NCBI GenBank assembly: GCA_021324855.1
Contig: JAJPIG010000018.1
Coordinates: forward strand, 1 to 64,000
DNA: 64,000 nt
Direction: 5' to 3'
Origin: Pseudomonadota bacterium
Lineage (GTDB): Bacteria > Desulfobacterota > Binatia > Binatales > Binataceae
Positions within the stretch are counted from its first letter, which is position 1, and every line of letters begins with the position of its first letter. Shown here one piece after another: positions 44,375-53,156 of this stretch. The notes under the pieces were generated by a model, which had not been told where the DNA came from, did no database searches, and saw only the letters and a program-made list of their open reading frames with translations. The translations under genes and the position numbers were made by a program.

Positions 44375-45832
44375 CTAAAGATTATCCGTAAATGACGCGG
44401 GTTCAAACCCACTGGCCAGGCCTTCATGAACATGGCCGCCGGCCCGCTCGGCGTCGGCCGCGAGCCGATCGAGACGCTCGCGCATCCGGACCACCTCGCC
44501 GATTATGACGATCGCGGGCCCGGCCGGCCGCCGCTTCTCCGCCAGTCCGGGAAGCGTTTCGAGCGTGCCGATCAGTAACGTCGAATCGGCGCGCGTGCCG
44601 CGCGCTATGATCGCCGCCGGCGTGGCGCCGTCGAGACCGTGGCGGACCAGTTCCGCGCAAGCCGCATCCAGGTTCGAGAGCGACATATAGAAAACGATCG
44701 TCTGCCCGGATGACGCGAGGTGCGCCCAGTCCGGATTGCCGTCGCGGGTACGGCCGGTCGCCAGGATGCACGAATGGGCGTGCTCGCGATGGGTCAGCGG
44801 GATGCGCGCCTCTGCGGCGCATCCGGAGGCGGCGGTGATTCCCGGAACCACGCGATAGGCGATCCCCGCCTGCGCCAGCGCTTCCATCTCCTCGCCTGCG
44901 CGCCCGAAGACGAACGGATCGCCGGCCTTGAGCCGGAGCACGCGGCGTCCCGCTCGCGCATGTTCAATCATCAGGCGGTTGATTTCGCCCTGATTTATGC
45001 CGTGCGAACCGCATCGCTTGCCGACGTCGATACGCTCCGCGTCGCGGCGCACCATTGCGAGGATTTCCGGCGTCACCAGGCTGTCGTGGAGCACGACGTC
45101 GCATTCATTCATCAGGCGAAGCGCAGCGAGCGTAAGCAGCTCGGGATCACCGGGACCCGCGCCGACCAGGAAGACCTCACCTTCGGGGCGAAGCTCGCCG
45201 GCGGCAGCGCGCTCGAGCGCACGCGCCATCAGATGGGCCGCCCGATCGCGGTCGCCGCGCATCGCGGCGTCCGCGATCGGTCCCCGCACGACCGCCTCCC
45301 AGAAGCGGCGGCGATGAGCCGCTGCTGGGAGGCAGCGCCAGACCGTCGAGCGCCATCGCGCGATCAACGCAGCGAGCCGGCCAATTCCACGCGGGATGGC
45401 CGCGTCGATTCGGGCGCGGATTTCCCGCGCCAGAATCGGCGCCATCCCGTCCGTGCCGATGGCGACGGTAATACCGTCACGCGCGACAATCGCCGGTGCG
45501 ATGTATCCGCAGAGCTCCGGCGCATCGACCACATTCGCCAGGATACCGCAGCTTTCCGCGGCCGCCACGACCTCGCGATTCACCATGGCATCGTCGGTCG
45601 CCGCGACCACCAGGCGACATCCGCGCACCATCGCAGGATCGAATCGCGCGCGGATGATCTCGACACCGCTGAGCGCCGGAGCGTCGAAACCGGCCGCCGG
45701 CTCCGGCGCAACGATGGTGACGACTGCACCCGTCTCGAGCAATTGCCGAGCTTTGCGAATCGCCACCGTGCCGCCGCCGACCACCAGGCATCGCGCGCCG
45801 CGGAGCCGCATGAAAATCGGAAACCAGTCCAT
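44375..45832 (-). CDS. cysG: Sirohaem synthase (trifunctional CysG)
   Basis: 485 residues. N-terminal precorrin-2 dehydrogenase/ferrochelatase: CLVVGGGTVAIRKARQLLETGA with the NAD-binding turn near residues 19-25. C-terminal uroporphyrinogen-III methyltransferase from about residue 220: VGAGPGDPELLTLAALR, VGKRCGSHGINQGEINRLM, RLKAGDPFVFGRAGEE. It converts uroporphyrinogen III to sirohaem, the cofactor of the sulfite reductase in the same operon. Eight bases after the unknown gene. Confidence 0.94.
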   Translation of the reverse strand: MDWFPIFMRLRGARCLVVGGGTVAIRKARQLLETGAVVTIVAPEPAAGFDAPALSGVEIIRARFDPAMVRGCRLVVAATDDAMVNREVVAAAESCGILANVVDAPELCGYIAPAIVARDGITVAIGTDGMAPILAREIRARIDAAIPRGIGRLAALIARWRSTVWRCLPAAAHRRRFWEAVVRGPIADAAMRGDRDRAAHLMARALERAAAGELRPEGEVFLVGAGPGDPELLTLAALRLMNECDVVLHDSLVTPEILAMVRRDAERIDVGKRCGSHGINQGEINRLMIEHARAGRRVLRLKAGDPFVFGRAGEEMEALAQAGIAYRVVPGITAASGCAAEARIPLTHREHAHSCILATGRTRDGNPDWAHLASSGQTIVFYMSLSNLDAACAELVRHGLDGATPAAIIARGTRADSTLLIGTLETLPGLAEKRRPAGPAIVIIGEVVRMRERLDRLAADAERAGGHVHEGLASGFEPASFTDNL

Positions 45833-45840
45833 CGTGATTT

Positions 45841-46344
45841 TCAGGCGAGACCGACTTCGATCGATTCGACCTCGGGGCCGTTGCGATCGAAGCGGATCCC
45901 AAGCTGCAGCCCGGAGGTGCGAAGAGTCATCACGTAGACTCCCGGAGCGCGCATCGAAGTCGTGATGCCGTCGATGGTCATATCGTTGAGTTGCGCGAGC
46001 GCTCGATTGAGCGACGCCAGGCCGGCGGCGAGCTCGATACCGCGCGAAGTTTTCCGAAATAGCGCGCCGAGCGCCGCTTCAGCCGGCGGACCCTCCTCGC
46101 GGCGGATGCGCCCGTTCGCGAGCACCAGCTCGATTAGCGTTGCCAGCCGTTCCTGGAGCCTGAGCGGCACCGAGAGCGAATCGATCGCGGCGGCGAGTTC
46201 GAGCCACGGCGCGCGCGCCGCAACCTCGTTCATCGTCGATGCGAGTGCGCGCGCGCGCGTTGCAAGAAGTTCGCGATGCAGCGGCTCGAGGGTGAGCGGC
46301 TCGGTCGTAAGCGTCACATTTTGATCGGCGGAATGGGTCGACAT
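45841..46344 (-). CDS. Unknown protein of the sulfate-assimilation operon
   Basis: 167 residues from the ATG at 46344, which has GAGGTAA five bases upstream. It contains helical stretches (LHRELLATRARALASTMNEV, LSVPLRLQERLATLIELVLA) and ends with a beta-rich segment YVMTLRTSGLQLGIRFDRNG. I recognise no family. It lies between cysH (21 bases) and cysG (8 bases), so it should be translated with them and may assist sulfite reduction or sirohaem insertion; that role is inferred only from position. Confidence 0.65.
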   Translation of the reverse strand: MSTHSADQNVTLTTEPLTLEPLHRELLATRARALASTMNEVAARAPWLELAAAIDSLSVPLRLQERLATLIELVLANGRIRREEGPPAEAALGALFRKTSRGIELAAGLASLNRALAQLNDMTIDGITTSMRAPGVYVMTLRTSGLQLGIRFDRNGPEVESIEVGLA

Positions 46345-46365
46345 GCAAGTTACCTCGTACAAACC

Positions 46366-47178
46366 TCAGCGGCCGGCGGCCATAGCGCCATCGCCATGGC
46401 CTCCGAGCAGCGCCGCTAGCTCATGCTCGAAACCGCCGGTCTCAATTGCGCAATGCATTCCGCATTCCTTGGGTGCGCCGGTCTCCCACCACCATCGGCC
46501 CGAGCGCGGATCGTCGCCCGGTTTGAGCGCGCGCGTGCAGGGCGCGCATCCGATCGACTTGAACCCTTGGTCGTAAAGCGCGTTGTACGGGACGTCGTTG
46601 GCGCGGATGTAATCCCAGACCTCTTCCTCGGTCCAGTCGGCCATCGGCGCAAGCTTCACGATTCCGCCGTGGTCGTGATCGATCTCGACTTTGCGGATAT
46701 TAGAGCGCGTCGCCCATTGATCGCGCCGAAGGCCCGTCACCCAGGCGTCGAAGTTGCGGAGCGCGCGCCTGAGCGGGAGCACCTTGCGTACCTGACAGCA
46801 GAGCAGGCGCAGGTTGACCTCGCGATAGAAGAGATTCGGCCCATGCCGCTGCGTCATCCGCTCGACCGCGCCCGAGTCGGGCGTGAAGATTTCGGTCACG
46901 ATTCCGTAGCGCTCGCGGAAGCGATCGATCAGATCGTAGGTCTCCTCGGGTTGGCGGCCGGTGTCGATCGTGAAGACCCGCACCGAGGGATCGATCCGCC
47001 ACGCCATGTCGATAAGCGCGCAGCCCTCGGCCTGAAAGCTCGAACAGAGCCCGAGACGCCGGCCGAAACGCTCAATCGCCCACGCCAGCACGTCGGCCGG
47101 GCCCTTGTCCTCCAGCTCGATCGCGACTTCGCCGGCTTCCAGTTCGTCCATCAGAAGGTTGTGTTCAGAGTCGTGCAC
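46366..47178 (-). CDS. cysH: Adenylylsulfate (APS) reductase, assimilatory CysH type
   Basis: 270 residues. The P-loop-like SSFQAEGCALIDMAW and DTGRQPEETYDL begin the domain. Iron-sulfur ligands are the CC pair in LRLLCCQVRKV (about residue 126) and GCAPCTRA (about 209-212), marking the APS-reducing subgroup; the catalytic Cys is in KECGMHC near the end. It reduces APS to sulfite with thioredoxin. It is 15 bases after the sulfite reductase gene. Confidence 0.93.
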   Translation of the reverse strand: MHDSEHNLLMDELEAGEVAIELEDKGPADVLAWAIERFGRRLGLCSSFQAEGCALIDMAWRIDPSVRVFTIDTGRQPEETYDLIDRFRERYGIVTEIFTPDSGAVERMTQRHGPNLFYREVNLRLLCCQVRKVLPLRRALRNFDAWVTGLRRDQWATRSNIRKVEIDHDHGGIVKLAPMADWTEEEVWDYIRANDVPYNALYDQGFKSIGCAPCTRALKPGDDPRSGRWWWETGAPKECGMHCAIETGGFEHELAALLGGHGDGAMAAGR

Positions 47179-47193
47179 GATGGTCTCCTGGTC

Positions 47194-48816
47194 CTATGCG
47201 CTCGCGGATGCGGCTCTGGCGCCGCCGCGCGCGAGCGCGATCAATTCCTCGTCGGTGCTGCGAGCGCAGAAACGGCTGAAGCTTTCGTCCGGCTGACGTT
47301 GTGCGAGATAACCCGCGACCAGGCGCGCGACGTGATCTTCGACCTCAACCGATGGAACGCGCCGCAATACCGGCTTGCCGATGGCGGCATCGCGGCCGAG
47401 TCCGCCGCGCAGGATGATATCGAAGGCCTCGAGCGGCTCGCCCGCCGGCCCGCGCGCGGTGGTGCCCTGCAGCCCGATATCACCGGTCCAATGCTGCGCG
47501 CACGCGTGCGGGCATCCGTCGAGGTTCAGCTTGAGGCCGCCGACCGCGTCGCCAAAGTCGGCGACGAGGCGCGTCACCACTGATTCCAGCTTGGACTTGG
47601 TGGGAGTGACCGCAAAATTGCAATGCGGATCGCCGATACAGGCGATCGACGAGGCGTGAAGGCCGTTGGAGGAAAGCGGAAAGCCGATCTCCGCGATGCG
47701 CCCAATTACCTCGTCGAGACGCTGGCGCGGAATTCCGGTCACGATGAAATTCTGGCGCCGCGTGAGACGGATATCGCCGCCGAAGCTCGCGACCAGGTCG
47801 GCGATCGCGATCATCTGCGCGCCGGAAGTGAGTCCGAGATAGACCGGAAAGCCGACATAGAAGGTGTCTGCCACGCGGCCCTCATGGACGCCCATGTGAT
47901 CGCTTTCCGCATCGGGCAGCGGAAGCTCGGGAAGCTTTTCGAGTTCGTGGCCGAGCCGCTTCTCGACGAGATCGCGAAACTGATCGACGCCGTAATCGTC
48001 AATCATGAACTTGAGCCGCGCCTTGACCCGCGAAATGCGGTATTCGGTCGTAAGGCGCCAGACATCGATGATGGCGCGCAGCACCGTAAGGGCTTGATCG
48101 CGCGGGACAAAGACGCCGAGATGGCGCGAAATCCGCGGCGTCGACGACAGCCCGCCGCCGACGCGAACCGCGAAGCCGTCGTGCCCGTTGAGGCGCGTGC
48201 CGACGAGCGCGATGCAATTGATCTCCGGCGCGTTACATTGAAAGCGGCAGGCCGCGATCGTGATTTTGTGCTTGCGCGGCAGGTCGGAATATTCGCGATT
48301 GCCATAAAAGAAGCGCGCCGCTTCGGCCAGCGTTGCCGTCGCATCGAACAGCTCGTCACGATCGACGCCCGCAACCGGGCATCCGGTGATATTACGCACC
48401 ACGTCGCCGCACCCGCCCATCGTGGTGAGACCGACGCCCTTCAGCCGGTCGAGAATCTCCGGAAAGCGATCGAGCGTGATGTAGTGGAGCTGGACGTTCT
48501 GGCGCGTCGTCAGCTCGGCCTGGCCGCGGCCATACCGATCGGCGATCTCGCCAATCGCGCGCATCGCGGCGGGCGTCACGATGCCGCCGGGAATCTTCAC
48601 GCGCATCATGAAGGTGCCGACTTTGGGCTTGTCGTGATAGAGGCCGAACCACTGGAGGCGGACGATGTCCTCCTCTGGGATCTGCTCGTAGGACCTATCG
48701 ACGATACGCTCTTGCCAGAGATTTTCGAGCTCGGTGGGGAAAAGCTCGTGCTTGAGACGCTCCACGAGATTACGCTTGCGAACGGTCTCCCATGACGGCG
48801 CTTCTCGGACGGGCAT
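47194..48816 (-). CDS. Sirohaem sulfite/nitrite reductase, ferredoxin type
   Basis: 540 residues, two pseudo-symmetric halves. The sirohaem-[4Fe-4S] cysteines fall in IACIGDPHCNFA (C-x5-C, near residue 391) and LDGCPHACAQHW (C-x3-C, near residue 432). The N-terminal half has GGIVTPAAMRAIGEIADRYGRGQAELTTRQNVQLHYI. The family includes both sulfite and nitrite reductases; the operon with cysH, cysC and sat makes sulfite the likely substrate. GAGGGAG precedes the ATG. First gene of the operon. Confidence 0.9.
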   Translation of the reverse strand: MPVREAPSWETVRKRNLVERLKHELFPTELENLWQERIVDRSYEQIPEEDIVRLQWFGLYHDKPKVGTFMMRVKIPGGIVTPAAMRAIGEIADRYGRGQAELTTRQNVQLHYITLDRFPEILDRLKGVGLTTMGGCGDVVRNITGCPVAGVDRDELFDATATLAEAARFFYGNREYSDLPRKHKITIAACRFQCNAPEINCIALVGTRLNGHDGFAVRVGGGLSSTPRISRHLGVFVPRDQALTVLRAIIDVWRLTTEYRISRVKARLKFMIDDYGVDQFRDLVEKRLGHELEKLPELPLPDAESDHMGVHEGRVADTFYVGFPVYLGLTSGAQMIAIADLVASFGGDIRLTRRQNFIVTGIPRQRLDEVIGRIAEIGFPLSSNGLHASSIACIGDPHCNFAVTPTKSKLESVVTRLVADFGDAVGGLKLNLDGCPHACAQHWTGDIGLQGTTARGPAGEPLEAFDIILRGGLGRDAAIGKPVLRRVPSVEVEDHVARLVAGYLAQRQPDESFSRFCARSTDEELIALARGGARAASASA

Positions 48817-48860
48817 TCGAACTCCCTCGACAGGGAAATTATTTTACAAGACCTATTTAG

Positions 48861-48876
48861 TCAATAATTTTATTGA
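48861..48876. promoter_or_regulatory. Palindrome TCAATAA-TT-TTATTGA upstream of the sulfate operon
   Basis: Perfect 7-bp arms in a strikingly AT-rich 80-base stretch, 45-60 bases upstream of the sulfite reductase start. Position and symmetry fit an operator for a sulfur-responsive regulator; which one is not known. The same bases are 50 to 70 bases beyond the end of the HAD gene, so termination of that operon is an alternative. Confidence 0.45.
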
Positions 48877-48928
48877 TATTTTTTCTCACTTTTTAAATAC
48901 TTTGATGTTGCGGCCCTTTTTTAAGCGA

Positions 48929-49654
48929 TCACAGCAAATAAGCGCCGAGTTCGGCTGGCGTCTCGAAGAGGCTACTAGCCGCACATCCGAGATTCAGCAG
49001 GACGTCACGATGTTTCGCATCTGGCGCTATTCCGAAAAACCGGATGCCTGCCGCGAGAGCCGAATGCGCATCGGCTTCGCTATCGCCGACGAAGACTGCT
49101 GCCCGATGCGGGTAGAGTTGCAAGGCTCTCTCTACCATCGCGGGCGACGGCTTGAGCGCGAGTCCACTGTCGCGGCCGACGGTCGCGGCGACGAGTTCGG
49201 TGGCGTGATGGATCGCGAGCCATCGCGCGACGGTGCGCGATGAATTGGAGGTGACGACTACGCTGGAGCTGCTGCGCGCGCTGAGCGCGCGCAGCAGCTC
49301 CAGCGCGCCGCGCATCGGGAGGGCGTTGGCCACGCCGGCCAGCTCATGACGCTCGATCACCGCGGAGGCGCGCGCGAGAATCGCGCGCGCCTCCGCGGCG
49401 TCGACCGCCGGCGACATCGGCGCTGCGGGCGCGTCCAACAGACGCGCCCGCAGCGCCTCGTACAGCGCCAAGTTACCGCGCGGAATCGTTGTGATTAGTT
49501 CGTCGAGCAATGCCGCGGGGAGCGCCGTCGCACGCAGCTCGATTTCGAGCGCGCGCCGGCTGCCCGCCCAATCCACCACCGGCTCAAGCAGCGCGAGCGT
49601 CCGATCAAAGTCGAAAAGCCACAGGTCCGGGAATTCCGCGGGCGCGTCATCCAT
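48929..49654 (-). CDS. HAD-superfamily phosphatase
   Basis: 241 residues from the ATG at 49654. Motif I LWLFDFDRTLALL, motif II VVVTSNSS, motif III LKPSP and motif IV FVGDSEADAHSA give a complete HAD set with a helical cap (residues about 25-110). It resembles phosphoglycolate- or phosphoserine-phosphatase-like members; substrate unknown. The start overlaps the preceding E1-like gene by eight bases, tying it to the riboswitch operon, of which it is the last gene. Confidence 0.75.
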   Translation of the reverse strand: MDDAPAEFPDLWLFDFDRTLALLEPVVDWAGSRRALEIELRATALPAALLDELITTIPRGNLALYEALRARLLDAPAAPMSPAVDAAEARAILARASAVIERHELAGVANALPMRGALELLRALSARSSSSVVVTSNSSRTVARWLAIHHATELVAATVGRDSGLALKPSPAMVERALQLYPHRAAVFVGDSEADAHSALAAGIRFFGIAPDAKHRDVLLNLGCAASSLFETPAELGAYLL

Positions 49655-50294
49655 CGGCACGTCCCGGAGTTTCGCAGCAGCATCGATCCGTTCCGGCGCG
49701 CCGCGCGATCGCAAGGTTTCGGGAGTCGTAGCCCTCGAACACGATTAGCCGGGGCGCGGCGGGCTCATTACCAGCGAGTATCGCGATCGCTGACGCCGTC
49801 GCGAGCATTTCGACGAACTCCGCCTGCTCCGCCTTTTGGCCGAAGCCGCCGAGCAGCTCGACGTCGGCGCAGAGCGGACATGGCGATGCGCCGAGCGATG
49901 CGATCCGCGGCGGCAGGTCGAGTCTCGCGATCGTGGCAGTTCGTCCGGCGTGTGAATCGATCGCGCGACGCGCGGTTTCGAAGCTTGCGTCGCTTCCGAT
50001 AATCGCGAGCAAGAGATCGATCGGATCCGGCGGCGCGCTCGTGATAACGCGCGAATCCGGATTCAGCCCGCTCAGGTCATCGATTACCCGCGAATCGATC
50101 GCGCCGCCCCCGGACATCACGAAAACCGTTCCGATCCCGGCGCCGACGAGGTAGGCAAGCGGTGCTTCGACATCAACAAGTTCGCCGATCAGCCCCACCT
50201 TTGCTGCGAGTAGACGCTCCTGGCCAATCCCGCCGATGCCCGGGACGATGATCTGGCGGCTGTAGCGTTCGATCTGGCGGTCGCTGAGCGCCAT
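49647..50294 (-). CDS. Degenerate ThiF/MoeB (E1-like) paralogue
   Basis: 215 residues. The N-terminus ALSDRQIERYSRQIIVPGIG and GQERLLAAKVGLIG aligns with MoeB/ThiF starts, including the second Arg of RYSRQ that reaches the ATP site of the partner subunit in MoeB. The next segment, VGLIGELVDVEAPLAYLVGAGIGTV, keeps the fold pattern but has lost the GxGGxG nucleotide loop. One CxxC (CPLC) and a late CCC recall the zinc site. It is therefore unlikely to activate a carrier alone. A functional ThiF lacking exactly this N-terminus is encoded six genes upstream in the same operon, suggesting a heterodimer. Confidence 0.7.
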   Translation of the reverse strand: MALSDRQIERYSRQIIVPGIGGIGQERLLAAKVGLIGELVDVEAPLAYLVGAGIGTVFVMSGGGAIDSRVIDDLSGLNPDSRVITSAPPDPIDLLLAIIGSDASFETARRAIDSHAGRTATIARLDLPPRIASLGASPCPLCADVELLGGFGQKAEQAEFVEMLATASAIAILAGNEPAAPRLIVFEGYDSRNLAIARRAGTDRCCCETPGRADG

Positions 50295-50329
50295 CGTGAA
50301 ATCGCTCTTCAGCAGCCTTTAAGGGCCGG

Positions 50330-50575
50330 CTACTCGATGACGTTCTTCTCGATCGGCTCCACGGTCACGCCGCTCTCGCGCAGCCATTTGATCGCCCGCT
50401 CGATCTGATCTCGTGTGCCTTCGAACTCGACCGCCACCAGACCCATTTCCTCGGAGACGCTCGCGCCGCGGATGTTGAAGACGAGATCGAACTTCTTCAC
50501 CAGATGGTAGAGCAGCGGCTCGCGAATCTGGCTCTGCGGATAGCTCAGGTAATAACGTTCGTGGATACGTTCCAT
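50330..50575 (-). CDS. NIL-domain protein
   Basis: 81 residues: RYYLSYPQSQIREPLLYHLVKKFDLVFNIRGASVSEEMG with LVAVEFEGTRDQIERAIKWL, a complete NIL (ferredoxin-like ligand-binding) domain. NIL domains sense methionine at the C-terminus of the transporter ATPase MetN and occur as free proteins in sulfur operons. Start overlaps the cysteine-synthase gene by 31 bases in another frame. A regulatory or carrier role in methionine/homocysteine metabolism is likely. Confidence 0.82.
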   Translation of the reverse strand: MERIHERYYLSYPQSQIREPLLYHLVKKFDLVFNIRGASVSEEMGLVAVEFEGTRDQIERAIKWLRESGVTVEPIEKNVIE

Positions 50576-51591
50576 TTGTCGACCAGGAGTTGGAGGCGCT
50601 CGCGCCGCCACGCCTGCCATCCGATCCAGAGATTGGTCGAGAGATATTTGTCGCCGAAGTCGGCGAACACCGTGACCACACATCCTTCGGTTAGTGACTT
50701 GGCGACCTTGAGCGCGGCTACCATCGCGGCGCCCGCAGATTGCCCAACCAGGACACCCTCGATCTGGCCGAGCGCGTAGACCATCTCGTAGGCATCCTCG
50801 GTCGAAACCTGGATTTTGTCGTCGAGCTCGTTTTCGTGGTAGATGCCCGGCACGATCGATGAAGCCATGTGCTTGAGCCCTTCGAGTCCGTGCATCGGAT
50901 CGTCCGGCTCGACCGCGATAATCTTGACGGCCGGATTGCGCGATTTCAGGTAACGCCCGGTCCCCATGATCGTGCCGCCGGTGCCGATCCCCGCGACGAA
51001 ATGCGTGACCGCGCCGCGCGTCTGCTCCCAGACCTCGGGGCCGGTGGTTTCGAAATGGGCCAGCGAATTGGCTTCGTTGTTGTACTGATCGGGCTTGAAA
51101 TAGCGCTCGGGGTTCTCCGCGATCAGCTTGCGGCACAGGACGATCGCGCCATCGGAGCCTTCGAGCGGATCGGAGTAGATCGGCTTCGCGCCGAACGCCG
51201 CGATGATCTTCTTCCGTTCACGGCTTACGTTCGAGGCCATCACCAGCTCGACCGGGTAGCCGAGCACCGCGCCGACCATCGCGAGCGCGATTCCGGTGTT
51301 GCCCGAAGTCGAGTCGATAATTACCTTGCCTGGCCGCAGCTCGCCGCTCTCAAGCCCGCGCTGGACCATGCTGCGCGCCGCGCGATCCTTGACCGAGCCG
51401 CCCGGATTGAAGCCCTCGAGCTTGGCGAACAGGCGAACCCCGGGGCGCAGCATCCCTGCCGTCAGTTTGCGGATCTCGAGCAGCGGGGTATTGCCGATCA
51501 GATCAAGCACGCTGAGCGCGCGCTGGACCGGGACGTTCGCGCGCTCAGCGTCCGCCGGCGATTGCCGGGACGATCGAGATGTCGTCGCCAT
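50545..51591 (-). CDS. Cysteine-synthase-family PLP enzyme (CysK/CysM type)
   Basis: 348 residues. PLP-lysine motif FNPGGSVKDRAARSM, substrate loop STSGNTGIALA, and phosphate-binding GIGTGGTIMGTGRYL; the C-terminal lid is GVLVGQSAGAA. These enzymes replace the acetyl or phosphate group of activated serine with sulfide or a carrier-bound thiocarboxylate. The neighbouring MoaD-like gene, overlapping by 47 bases, points to carrier-dependent sulfur transfer as in CysO-CysM of Mycobacterium. The GTG at 51510 would give a non-overlapping start. The SAM riboswitch raises the alternative of a homoserine-derived substrate. Confidence 0.88.
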   Translation of the reverse strand: MATTSRSSRQSPADAERANVPVQRALSVLDLIGNTPLLEIRKLTAGMLRPGVRLFAKLEGFNPGGSVKDRAARSMVQRGLESGELRPGKVIIDSTSGNTGIALAMVGAVLGYPVELVMASNVSRERKKIIAAFGAKPIYSDPLEGSDGAIVLCRKLIAENPERYFKPDQYNNEANSLAHFETTGPEVWEQTRGAVTHFVAGIGTGGTIMGTGRYLKSRNPAVKIIAVEPDDPMHGLEGLKHMASSIVPGIYHENELDDKIQVSTEDAYEMVYALGQIEGVLVGQSAGAAMVAALKVAKSLTEGCVVTVFADFGDKYLSTNLWIGWQAWRRERLQLLVDKWNVSTNVIT

Positions 51592-51823
51592 CCTTGACCT
51601 TCGAGTCGAGCTGCTGCAGAAACCGGATGTCTTCGCCGTTCAGGTAGATGTTGACGAACCGGCGGAGCTCGCCCTTGTCATCGAGCAGCCGCTCGCGCAT
51701 CCCCGGATGGCGCTGCTCGAGATCCTCGATCACGGCACGCACCGATACGCCGCCGGCCGTGACCTCATCGACGCCGGCTGTGAACCGGCGGAGCGGAGTG
51801 GGCACTCTAACCCTGATTGCCAT
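51545..51823 (-). CDS. MoaD/ThiS-family sulfur carrier protein
   Basis: 92 residues with the ubiquitin-like fold: RVRVPTPLRRFTAG, VRAVIEDLEQRHPGMRERLLDD, FVNIYLNGEDIRFLQQLDSKVKDGDDISIVPAIAGGR. The diglycine tail used for adenylation and thiocarboxylation is followed by one extra Arg, so the protein must be trimmed, or the Arg tolerated, before activation. In CysO/HcyS systems a JAMM metalloprotease does related trimming; none is seen here. Same operon as E1-like ThiF and two PLP enzymes. Confidence 0.88.
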   Translation of the reverse strand: MAIRVRVPTPLRRFTAGVDEVTAGGVSVRAVIEDLEQRHPGMRERLLDDKGELRRFVNIYLNGEDIRFLQQLDSKVKDGDDISIVPAIAGGR

Positions 51824-51896
51824 ATTGTCGGACTAGCCTCCCTGATCGATCTCAAAGTCTATGCTGAAAACCGCATGCCTGCGCCGGCGGAATTTC

Positions 51897-53156
51897 TCAC
51901 GCCGCGCCGGCCACCGCGCGCTTGCCGTTGGGGAGCCGCTCGTAGAGCGCATCGAACTCCGCGAGCCGCGCGCCGATACTGACCGGCTGCTCGATAATCC
52001 CGGCGACCGCTTCCAAAGTCTTATAGCCATTGCCGGTGATCGAAACCACGACCGTCTCGTCGGGTTTGATACGGCCCGCGCTCGCCAGCTTGAGCGTGAC
52101 GGCAAGCGTGGTGCCGCCGGCCGGCTCGGCGAAAATCCCCTCGGTGCGCGCGAGCAATCGAATCGCGTCGACGATCTCGGCATCGCTCGCCCCTTCGCCC
52201 CATCCGCCCGATTCGCGCACCGCCTTGAGCACATAAAATCCGTCGGCCGGATTTCCAATCGCGATTGACTTTGCGATGGTGTCCGGCTTCACCGGCACGA
52301 TTAGATCGGTACCCTTGTGCAGCGCCGCGATCACCGGCGCGGAGCCCGCCGCCTGCGCGCAATGGATTTTGAACTTGCCCTCGACCAGGCCGAGTTGCGT
52401 GAATTCCTTGAAGGCCTTGGCGACCTTCGGCAGGATCGTGCCGCCGGCGGTCGGAACCACGATATGGTCGGGCAGCCGCCATCCGAGCTGCTCGGCGACC
52501 TCGAAGCCGAAGGTCTTTGCGCCCTCGGTGTAATACGGACGCAGGTTGATATTGACGAACGCCCAGCCGTACTTGTCCGCAATTTCGCTGCACAGCCGAT
52601 TCACGTCATCGTAGTTGCCGCGGATCGTGATTACCTGCGCGCCATAGATCGTCGAGCCGACGATCTTTCCCGATTCCACGCCTTCCGGCATGAAGATGTA
52701 GCAGCGCAGTCCCGCCCGCGCAGCATGCGCCGCCACCGCGGTCGCGAGATTTCCGGTCGATGCGCACGAAACGGTGGTGAAGCCGAACTCGCGCGCCTTG
52801 GTGATCGCGACCGAAACCACGCGATCCTTGTACGAGAGCGTCGGATGGTTGACCGTGTCGTCCTTGATGTAAAGCTTGCTGAGACCGACCTCCGCGCCGA
52901 GGCGGCGCGCATGGAGCAGCGGGGTGAAACCCGAAAACGGGCCCATCTCCGGCTCGCCTTCGACCGGCAGCAGCTCGCGATAGCGCCAAAGATTCTTCGC
53001 GCGACTTTCGATCGTCGCGCGCGTCAGGAGTTTGCCAATCCGCGCATAGTCGTACACGACTTCGAGCGGGCCGAAGCAGGTCTCGCAGACGTGGACCGGC
53101 GTGATCGGATATTCCTGTCCGCATTCGCGGCACTTGAGGTTGGTCACGTAGCTCAT
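51897..53156 (-). CDS. Threonine-synthase-like PLP enzyme with N-terminal zinc ribbon
   Basis: 419 residues from the ATG at 53156, which overlaps the thiF stop by four bases. N-terminal CRECGQ...CETCFGP is a zinc-ribbon seen in some threonine synthases. PLP lysine in HPTLSYKDRVVSVA, ASTGNLATAVAAHAARAG, phosphate loop PTAGGTILPKVA. Canonical members turn O-phosphohomoserine into threonine. In this SAM-riboswitch operon with a sulfur carrier, sulfhydrylation of O-phosphohomoserine to homocysteine is a competing hypothesis. It may also be the cell's ordinary threonine synthase. Confidence 0.82.
   Translation of the reverse strand: MSYVTNLKCRECGQEYPITPVHVCETCFGPLEVVYDYARIGKLLTRATIESRAKNLWRYRELLPVEGEPEMGPFSGFTPLLHARRLGAEVGLSKLYIKDDTVNHPTLSYKDRVVSVAITKAREFGFTTVSCASTGNLATAVAAHAARAGLRCYIFMPEGVESGKIVGSTIYGAQVITIRGNYDDVNRLCSEIADKYGWAFVNINLRPYYTEGAKTFGFEVAEQLGWRLPDHIVVPTAGGTILPKVAKAFKEFTQLGLVEGKFKIHCAQAAGSAPVIAALHKGTDLIVPVKPDTIAKSIAIGNPADGFYVLKAVRESGGWGEGASDAEIVDAIRLLARTEGIFAEPAGGTTLAVTLKLASAGRIKPDETVVVSITGNGYKTLEAVAGIIEQPVSIGARLAEFDALYERLPNGKRAVAGAA

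Noticed and set aside
50576-51136. Upstream extension of the NIL protein to 268 residues
   Set aside because: The extension is the other-frame shadow of the CysK/M-like gene; the NIL domain starts cleanly at its own ATG (50575).
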